Assembly: GCA_018902385.1 (NCBI GenBank) | Contig: JABSSW010000027.1 | Location: 62,001-126,000, forward strand | Reading direction: 5' to 3' | From: Physcia stellaris | Lineage: Eukaryota > Ascomycota > Lecanoromycetes > Caliciales > Physciaceae | DNA length: 64,000 nt | Shown here: piece after piece, positions 56,344 to 64,000 of the stretch | How positions within the stretch are numbered: position 1 is the first letter of the stretch | How the letters are laid out: every line of letters begins with the position of its first letter | The notes under the pieces: generated by a model | Seen by the model: only the letters and a program-made list of their open reading frames with translations | The model's database searches: none | Told to the model about the DNA's origin: nothing | Translations under genes and position numbers: made by a program

Positions 56344-58281
56344 GGTCGCATATCGAGCACTATTCCACCCCAACCTGGCCTTCTTACCTGCTTTGTCAAC
56401 GTCTTCACTTTCCATTTCGCGTATTTGTGTTCGAGATCATATGGCAAGCTATCCTTAAGCCGGACTATTGCATTGGTATGGTGTTGGCTTCTTTTCGACG
56501 AGCTGGACATTGGGACTGGGATAATATGGCAAGCCATGATTAAGCCTGGCGGCTACTGCATTGAGACGGCGTTGGATCTTTGTTTACACATTGGACATTA
56601 GGATCATATAGCAAGCTATCACTAAGCCAGGTCGTCGCATTATCACGGCGTTGGGATTCTATTTGCATGAGTGGCGATTATGTATGATGAGGGTATGAGA
56701 GCGTTTGATGGATACTAGTAGCAGTAAAGGTATATACAGAGAACTTCAACCAATCTCTAGACCAGTTGGGCTTTAGATTTACTGCATAAACCTGATCTGG
56801 TTTCATTCTACAAAGGTCTATGACATTCACGGGAAAAGCAAATCAATTCGAAGCCACAGTGCTCATTGCTGCTGTGATCTGAACGTCATGCAGATTCTAC
56901 GTTTTTGTCGATATGCATCCATCGCTGTTGACGACGCTGCCGCTTGTCCAAGATGAAGCCCCTTTAGTCCCGTTATACTGTAGGATGAACAAGCTCCTCC
57001 CCACGTAACGAAGGCACAAATTCGGATAGACACGGATAAGCGAGAGAAGGGTCACTCTATTTCTTGAATTTCTCAACTATCAACACGACTACAACCAGTA
57101 TCCCGCGCACAATCCCGAGTTCGATATCGAATATCTTTGGAGGCTGCTTGAATCGGAGCAGTTCTTCTGGATATGCTCGTGTCTGGGGCGCGAAGCCCGG
57201 AAGAGTGATTCTCTCTCCCGAGAAGGCAGGCGAAGATCATTTATTCTTTTTCTTCTTCCCCCGGTCTGAACCCAGACGGATATCACCTAGCTCCGTAGCT
57301 CTTGTTCACATATCATGATCTCAGACGATCAGGTCCAGGCTTCGCGCACACTTACCACTTTTGCGCGCACGGTTCCTCTCGGGCACGGGTCTGGTGTAGC
57401 CTCTCTCTTTCTGATACTGATTGAGCCTGAGAACTCGGTCCCTGTTAATTCGGGCCTGACAAGCTGACTACATGCCCTCTCCTTGGGTGGAGAATCCAAT
57501 TGTGAGGATTCCATTCGTCGCATTTTGACCATTCATCTGCGAATTACTTTGAGCAGAGTCTTCCTGGTTGAAGCACAACGGAGATATGCATGTAAAATCC
57601 CCATCGTATGGCTTCTTCAGTGCGGCCAAAAGCTTATGCTTCCCTCGACTTGGGTTTATAATCAAGCTTTTGTCGAAGCCGACGTCATGTTTTATGTTAG
57701 CTGCCAATCGAGATGTATTTTGGCATTCTGGTTCCTAGTCCATTTAGTGGTTTCGCCTTGGATTGGTTGGCTGGAGAGGGAGCTAGCATGCATGGTTCAT
57801 GGGGTATGCTATGTATGATAGCTGCTGATATTCGATTTCTGGTAGATCGGCCAGACCTCCATGTCCGTTCTCGTTTGTCTCTAGCTTGTGCTGCACATTG
57901 CAAAGGGGAAAATTGTTGGGTTGTTGATCCAATGAGACTTCAATAAAAGGAGTTGAGATTCGAAATAGATAATCAACGTGAGAGCTATTTTGGGGCTTTT
58001 TTTGGAGAACAAAATTCCCAATGTAAAAATGAGTAGTACTCGAAAATGCGAACATGAGAGATGGCAATACCACCATGACGCGATCGGCATTCTTTTCCTT
58101 TCCTTTCGTTTTCGGATTTTCACCGTTCTACCTTCTATCTTTAGCATGCATGCATACAACCATTACTCCCCCCTCCAATCCTTATCTCAAGGCCAAAAGA
58201 CTTTACCTTCTCCAGAGTAAGGTAATCATCTCAAACCCACGTCCCCAATCTGGTTCCCTGGCCACCGCTTCCGTGCCCACC
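56344..58281. other. Intergenic, 1.9 kb, with a tandem repeat near its start
   Basis: Apart from the tandem repeat at 56430-56685 no gene was recognised. Several open frames of 60-110 codons lack family resemblance and plausible splice context. Confidence 0.4.
56430..56685 (+). repeat. Three degenerate tandem copies of an 82-85-bp unit
   Basis: Each unit contains ATCATATGGCAAGCTATC...TAAGCC, a GCATT word and GGCGTTGG (or TGGTGTTGG). The repeated word ATGGCAAGC starts at 56441 and 56526, and as ATAGCAAGC at 56608, giving periods of 85 and 82 bp. It lies just 3' of the small serine-rich gene and may be part of its transcript. Confidence 0.7.
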
Positions 58282-60099
58282 TTACAGATAAACCGATGTC
58301 GGCGCCATCGCTGCATTCAAGCCCGCGAGCTCAAAGGTCCGGGACTCCTGCGAGACGTGAACATCGACTTGACCACCTAGGCTAGAGAGCTGGGCAGCTG
58401 TGAGGTCAGTCCTGTTGGATTATAGGAGTTAGTGTGAACTTCTTCTGGAATGCTGCGACGGAGGGGATGCCGGAAAGCTTCCAACCCTGAAAGGAAGGTA
58501 CAGAGTAGTGTGGTAGGGTACATACCATGCTTCATCCCAGGAACCAATGCCCTTCAAATCGATCTTTTTCAACTTCGGCCATTCAACGTCCAAGATCGCT
58601 CTAGTAGGATTCGGAGTCAGCATCAGTCATTAGTCTCGAGAGCGGAGACTTGTCTTCGTCTTCCGCCAACAAATGATCAAACACCATCGGAGGAAATAAA
58701 CAGAAGAGCAACAAAGGATGGGAATTATTACTTACCGAAGAATAGTCTGGCTGAAAAGCATATCCATAGGTCGAAAACTGCCTCCGCTCTGAGTCGGCCA
58801 TTCCCCCGAAGCTTTAGCAAGGTCCTGCTCAGCTTGAATCTGACTCGCTACTGCGGGCTGTACTCCATCCCAGATAACGGCATGATGCCTACACGTATCC
58901 GCGTCGGTCGGAGCGTGCAAAAACGCCGGGGGTCCTTGCTCGAAGGTCAATTCCCGCAGCGTCGGAGCCACCGAGCGGATGAACTCCGCCCACTCCTCGT
59001 ACACATAAACATCCTTCTTGAAGAATGTGTCATCATAGCTATGCACTACAGCCTTGGCCACCTTTCTTAAGGTCAGCGTACGCAGACTCGTGCATTTTCC
59101 GGTTAGCTGCTTGAGGAGGCCGAGCATAGCCTCTGGAAGTTTCGGTGCAGGCTTGGCCGACTGGACGCGGAGCATAAGGGTCTGATGAGGATCGAATGGG
59201 CGAGGAGGCTCCCCGCATTCCTGGAGGTTGGAGAAGGTTAGGTGTTGCAGGTTTGCCAGGGATACAGATTGAAGGATTAGCACTGCCAGTGGGCGGGCCA
59301 TGGCTCCGACGAGGCAGATAGACGTAACGGAGGAGAAGAGTGATTTAGGGCGAGTTCCGCTCACCGGAGCGGCGTATATCTGGTGGGGCTCGTTGAGCCA
59401 GGCGACGTCGACATGTCGCAAGTTGGTAAGGTTACGGAAGACGCCAAAGATTTTCAGAAGTGTACGGGCCGGGTCTTCGGTCCAGGATGTGGCTAGACGT
59501 GAGTGGGCTTTGGCGTCATGATGAAATAGTTGGAGGGACCAGGAGAGATTGTGTACATGGACGCCGTATTCGGGAAGGCAAATCAGAGTTTCGAGGAAGC
59601 TGATTTGCTTGTGTGCTAGCACCTCGTTATGTATCGTGCAAGCTGAGTTATCGGACCATATCTGCTTTTCTTCGCCGTCGTGCTGGATGGTCACAATGCC
59701 GCGATTGTGGACACTCAGGTCAACGTCGCGGTAGAGAAGGTGAACGCAGGACTTGTGTATCCGCCTTGCGACACGGCAGAAGCTGGGTAGGTCTCCAAAC
59801 TTGCATTGTTCGGCGATGGCGATGTGGATGTCGGCTGGTAAATCGTAGAACGAGACAGGACACTTCTGCAGCGTGTCTGCCTTTACACGTGTGGAAGGCA
59901 CCCAAATGCCGGGGTAAAGTGGGTGGAGGGTACGATGCAGCGCCTCGCGTGGAGACATGAGGTCGTTTCCAGGCCTCACTCGGCGGAGTGGTGGATTATG
60001 TGAGAAATCTATCTGTCTCAGGGATATTGCAGGAATTTCCGGCTGCCGGTCGATTTCATCGTCGACGTGATTGCTATCTCGTGGGCCGTTCGCACTCAT
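58282..60099 (-). CDS. F-box-like/LRR-type protein
   Basis: Exons 60099-58736, 58600-58526 and 58411-58282 give 522 residues. An F-box-like segment lies near residues 70-120 (VSFYDLPADIHIAIAEQCKFGDLPSFCRVARRIHKSCVHLLYRDVDLS). The rest alternates strand/helix units typical of leucine-rich folds (LRHVDVAWLN; LQHLTFSNLQECG; CTSLRTLTLRKVAKAV; PTLRELTFEQG). Splicing adds RAILDVEWPKLKKIDLKGIGSWDEAW and a short C-terminus. A substrate-receptor role in an SCF ubiquitin ligase is inferred from the F-box-like part only. The first ATG of the frame (MSANGPRDS) is used. Confidence 0.75.
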
Positions 60100-60643
60100 T
60101 GTTGAAAACCTGGCAGTAGCAAACCAAACGTCAATTGCCAAGTACAAATTAATGTGGTCGATGGTGTTGGATATAAAGCCCGGTGCAATCCGCACGCTGT
60201 TGGTCAAGCGTTCGGGCTTAGGCAGTAGTGATTTCCTTGGTGTGTAGGTCGCTCTTCGCTATGTATTTGTAAAGGAGAAAAAAAGATAGAGGAGGTTTAT
60301 TTAAATTAAGTAGGATAACGCTTCGAAAAAAATACTATGAAGAAAGTGACACACTTTCGTGTTGATACAAACTCGTTCTTGATGTGAAGCACATCAACAC
60401 GACAAGCCTGGGTGTTGCGACTCATCACTTATAGAGCTCCTAATATAAATACACTGGGACCAATATTACCCAATCGACACGCTCACATAGAGTCACTTGA
60501 CATCATTTAGAGTCAAAAGCTCAATCTTCCGTCGTTAGCGGCTCACGGCTGTGTGAATTGACATCTCAGTGCCATAATTTATTTGACACGATTGTGAAAA
60601 CAACCGATTTCGTTCCATTAGCAGCTCTATATGTTGAAGAGCG
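60100..60643. promoter_or_regulatory. Intergenic upstream of the F-box-like gene
   Basis: 544 bp, AT-rich, between the F-box-like start and the p24 gene stop; nothing further seen. Confidence 0.35.
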
Positions 60644-61549
60644 CTAGACATAACCTGATGTTGCAAATTAGTGGTGTTGACTGGTTACTTGCTGCTCGCT
60701 GTCGAGTCGTGGACTCACCCTTTCTTGCCCCTTGAAAGAAGAATCTCACAATGAATACTTGCAGGCCCGCCATACAAACCATCAATGCGCTTTCAACAAT
60801 CGAAAAATTGAATATTCTGCCTTCTGTGCTCTTCACAGTGCTCATATTTCTATTCTCTCTTGTTCGGAAATATTTCTGGTTTCGATTGATGGTAGATAGG
60901 GAGTTTGAGACTTTGTAGATGGATTCCTCGAGAGCGCTGGTCTGTTCTGGAGAGGTGCCTTTTTTCGATGGAAGCGCTGCAGCACGGGATTCGTTCTCGA
61001 CCTGCCCACCTACGTTAGATTTGTTCTAGGCGCATCTGACACAATGTAAAGTAGATCCCATGGAGACATGACGGAGACGGAGCGCGGGCAATGGGAGATT
61101 ATCAAAGCGATGAGAGAGTCGTACAGCTATTTCAAAGTCTACCATCTTCTCAACAAAGGTGCTCATCTCATTGTCGAAGCAGAATCTGTATTCTCCTTGC
61201 TCTTTCGCAGTGAAAACAAAGTCTCCTTGACGTTCCTTCTGACCCTCCATGATAATTCTGTCATTGGGCCCCACAACACTGTAGTCAACATCGAAGGATC
61301 CGCCTGATTGCACCTGAGAACCCAAGGACGGCGTCAGTTGAGTCGTCTTCGCGCAGACCATGCAAAAGTGTATGAATAGCGACGACAGACCGCAAAATAA
61401 AAAGCTAGCTTTTGGCCCTTTTGCTCTGCGAAGGAAAAGAAGCAGGCCTTCTCATTTGGTTGGAGCTTATAGGTAAGAGCAGTGGCAGAAATAGTACACA
61501 ATAAAGACGATATAAAGACCCCTACAAAGGGCAGCAAGCGTAACATCAT
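60644..61549 (-). CDS. p24/emp24-family cargo receptor
   Basis: Type I membrane protein of COPI/COPII vesicles. Four exons (61549-61391, 61313-61125, 61001-60719, 60654-60644) give 213 residues, the family norm. A signal peptide (MLRLLPFVGVFISSLLCTISATA) precedes LTYKLQPNEKACFF. The GOLD domain has the conserved cysteine pair (KACFF and YRFCFDNEMS) with DFVFTAKEQGEYRF. A coiled coil leads to the membrane helix SALMVCMAGLQVFIVRFFF and a tail QGARKGYV with the diaromatic FF export signal. The last exon is 11 nt and encodes the end GYV. The Erp subclass cannot be fixed, although the ARKGYV ending narrows it. Confidence 0.93.
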
Positions 61550-62575
61550 CTGAGGCCGAGGCGGAGGATTGCGAGAGATACACACGGTATGGATGTCAAG
61601 GTTGAGCTGTTCAAAAGTTCAGGGTTGAGCTAATCGTCAGTCGTCAAGTCTTGGCATTCCATGACTCGCGATTCAGTATCAATCCTTCCATTTTCATTTT
61701 GAATTGGAGATGGAAATTAGAGCCAACATTGTTCCGATGTCTACTCATCACTTCAGAGCACCTTGGCACTCAATTCTATCCGGGCTGGCAGGAGTGCATC
61801 TTCAAATATAAGCGCACAGATCTCCATGGCCGGATGACAGTATCACTCGATCACCGGTAAAGGCAAAAGTTAAGGTCATCGCATGAGAACCTGCCGAGAT
61901 CTATTCAGAGGAAGTTTAGATTGTTGTGAGTGTGATTAGCTTTCAATTTATCGAGGAGCTTTAGTAACGATGCTGCCCAATGGAGGTGGGATATTGCGCC
62001 ACATTTGTGCTGTTTCTGCCTTAATCCTCTTCTACCAAAGTATCTACGTTGAATACAGATAAGCTGCGAGATTTGTCATTCTTTTCGTGGGAAATCTCCC
62101 GTTGTGCTACGTATCCTTAATGTCCCTGGCCTCAACAACATCACATGCATTGGGAAGGAGCAGCAATTATATCGCCATTTCACTAATCACCTATGCTGTC
62201 GATCTCTTTGAGTAAATTGGTAAATTCCTAAGTCCACAGTCCCAGGGGTATGTTTAATATACTAATTCACCAATCTTCGCGCTGTGTTCAATATTCTTAT
62301 GGCCATGTGGTCCTGGTGTTCATGTTATTTTCTATGAGGTTTGTGGAGTGCAGTATGACTCAACAGCTCGCTCAACAAATACTCGTTGACTATACATCAC
62401 GTCCTGGATTTTTCAGGATTGAAATGACACAATCCACATTCGACACCTCACCACATTCCAGTCTCTCATCACTCCCGCGTATGAGCCTTGAGAAAGTCGC
62501 AAGTATTTAGGACTATTTGACATTCTCAACCCTTTCATCAACAAGGTGAAGAACCAGAAAACTTCTTATACCATC
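61550..62575. other. Intergenic, 1.0 kb
   Basis: Divergent region between the p24 gene and the last gene. No gene or repeat recognised. Confidence 0.4.
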
Positions 62576-63475
62576 ATGACAGAATCTGGTCAGACGGTCA
62601 GCTCGGAAAACGTCGTCCAACGCAAACACCTCATGGACTTTAACTCCTTCCCACGAGAAATCCGCGATCAGATCTACAAGGAGTGCTTAGTCAACCCCAG
62701 AATCTCCACCTCGACAGGTAATACTCGGGATCTGGACATTGGGGATATTGACCGGCATGTTCGGAGGACCTTTGGTGTACTGGACGGGGATACCTGGTCA
62801 CACAAATTCGCTGACGAGGCACGCGCAGTCTTTTACACCGACAATACTTTCACCGTGCCCTGTTCTGGACTTCATGACTTCCTGACCACAGGAAGTACGT
62901 GGCGAAGATATCCGAAGGACTCGCGGTACCGTCCAGGATATCTGGACTCCCTCCGACGTACCGACGGAGCTACGCCCACTAAAGCCGATCTCAAGCTAGA
63001 GATTATGCTCAGCGAGATTCAGCCATACTCCTACATCCGGAAAATTGCTGTTCAGCTGCCTCTCGAACTCGGAGAATGTGGCTTTGTTTGGACTGACCGG
63101 AACCGTGATCCAAGCCAGCAGCTACGTGAATTACTGAATTGTCCTAAGCTACAAGAGGTCGAACTTCTCATCCAAGGCCCGGAGCGGATAGGCCTTGGAC
63201 ATGAGGTGGCGAGGATGATTGTGGAGATATGGGACGTCATTGAGGCTCTCTATAAGAGGTTTGGCGACGGCCTCAAAGGGATGAATTACCTGCTGGCTCT
63301 GAAGGCTGGATATCTGGATGACAGTGATGGGGATGAGGATGCGGAGGCCGGACGCAATAGTGGTGGTTTCGACAATGATCACGACCACGACGATAGAGAT
63401 GGTGGCGAGTACGGTAGATATGGGGTTGACGAGGGGGATGAAACCTACGACTACGGATATGATGATTATACCTGA
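62576..63475 (+). CDS. F-box-like (2EXR-type) protein with acidic Asp/Gly/Tyr tail
   Basis: Single exon, 299 residues, starting at the ATG after ACCATC. Residues about 20-35 (LMDFNSFPREIRDQIYKECLV) match the start of fungal F-box/2EXR-type proteins, which expand greatly in filamentous fungi. The middle (KLEIMLSEIQPYSYIRKIAVQLPLELGECGFVW...LLNCPKLQEVELLIQG) has a single leucine-rich-like unit. The C-terminal 50 residues are nearly all Asp, Gly, His, Arg and Tyr (DNDHDHDDRDGGEYGRYG...YDYGYDDYT), probably disordered. Function unknown; an adaptor role is only possible. Confidence 0.65.
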   Translation: MTESGQTVSSENVVQRKHLMDFNSFPREIRDQIYKECLVNPRISTSTGNTRDLDIGDIDRHVRRTFGVLDGDTWSHKFADEARAVFYTDNTFTVPCSGLHDFLTTGSTWRRYPKDSRYRPGYLDSLRRTDGATPTKADLKLEIMLSEIQPYSYIRKIAVQLPLELGECGFVWTDRNRDPSQQLRELLNCPKLQEVELLIQGPERIGLGHEVARMIVEIWDVIEALYKRFGDGLKGMNYLLALKAGYLDDSDGDEDAEAGRNSGGFDNDHDHDDRDGGEYGRYGVDEGDETYDYGYDDYT

Positions 63476-64000
63476 GACAGGGTGGAATATTGACAAGGAA
63501 AAAATACATTCAGAACTCAACGATGTCTGAAAAGTGTCATCTTCTCCATCTAGCTATTAATGTAGCTCAGCCTAAGCAGAGAGCTAGGACCCAAATGAGA
63601 AGTACTTGTTAGTGATTTCTCAATCTCATTTATTTTGTCTCCAGATGGTAGAATTAATCGATCGGGAACTTGGTCTCTTCAAAAACCCTATGAAGTTCGA
63701 TATTTCCTTGTTGACTAGGTCACGACAGAGCACCACACCGCCGCATCAAGTTGATTTCTACGATGTCAAATGTTGAATGCAGGCACTACATTTTTCACCG
63801 CAACAGAGTGATGATCTTCATGGTCTCGAACGGCTTCGTGGATTGTGGTCGCATCTTTCAGCAAATGTCACTCTGCTTCAAGGAGCAAGAACCACCTCTC
63901 AAGGCCACTCGTACATGTCTGATAGTTTGATCACTCAACAAACTGGAGTGGTTATGGCGGCGTAGCAGCCGACAACCGTCACTGCTTTACCACTGGAAGC
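63476..64000. other. Distal 0.5 kb, no gene recognised
   Basis: Sequence after the last gene to the window end. A 62-codon open frame (63777-63965) has no family resemblance. Confidence 0.35.

Noticed and set aside
1-64000. CRISPR arrays, operons, riboswitches or rRNA genes
   Set aside because: None seen. The sequence is eukaryotic nuclear DNA and the repeats present are inverted or tandem elements without spacer structure.

Overview
The window is nuclear DNA of a filamentous ascomycete (Pezizomycotina). Genes are dense, lie on both strands and carry short introns (mostly 47-65 nt) with GTATGT/GTAAGT-type donors and CTAAC/CTGAC-like branch sites. The proteins include fungal-only families: HapX, DUF4048 and DUF3292 proteins, Ugo1 and a Sid1/SepL-type kinase. 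I cannot name the class or species from sequence alone. Most gene models were rebuilt by joining exons; total coding length, phase and family motifs were checked for each.

Layout. 1-11.2 kb: OXA1 (5' end outside the window), a DUF3292 membrane protein, a Sid1-type Ste20 kinase, a DUF4048 protein and TIM22. 11.6-12.2 kb: a small hAT-type non-autonomous DNA transposon with a perfect 8-bp target duplication. 12.3-18.8 kb: a sulfite-oxidase-like molybdoenzyme, a Ca3427-like periplasmic-binding-fold protein, mitochondrial ferredoxin YAH1, UGO1 and RRP15. 19-27 kb: SRP54, TAF11, COG2, a foldback element lying in the hapX promoter region, hapX and mitochondrial ribosomal uL1m. 27.8-29.5 kb: a decayed second copy of cytosolic glutamyl-tRNA synthetase. 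29.7-45 kb: a glutathione S-transferase, SPO11, UBC7, a scramblase, TAF6, SDH3, CFD1 and the F1-ATPase inhibitor. 45-53 kb: a WD40 plus inositol-5-phosphatase protein, a CHY zinc-finger protein, proteasome alpha-4 (with a 7-nt microexon) and a mitochondrial D-2-hydroxyacid dehydrogenase. 54-63.5 kb: exopolyphosphatase, a small serine-rich protein, an F-box-like protein, a p24 cargo receptor and an F-box-like protein with an acidic tail.

There is no operon or secondary-metabolite cluster. Mitochondrial biogenesis is well represented (OXA1, TIM22, YAH1, UGO1, uL1m, SDH3, INH1, D-2-hydroxyacid dehydrogenase), as are TFIID subunits (TAF11, TAF6) and iron/Fe-S functions (YAH1, hapX, CFD1). Several pairs are divergent with short shared promoters: YAH1/UGO1, RRP15/SRP54 and TAF11/COG2.

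Four otherwise well-conserved genes (UGO1, RRP15, SPO11, the 5-phosphatase) have reading frames interrupted by one-base length differences, mostly in homopolymers. This looks more like consensus error than parallel gene death, except perhaps for SPO11. The main non-genic discoveries are the two small inverted-repeat elements, each inserted just upstream of a gene, and the tRNA-synthetase pseudogene.
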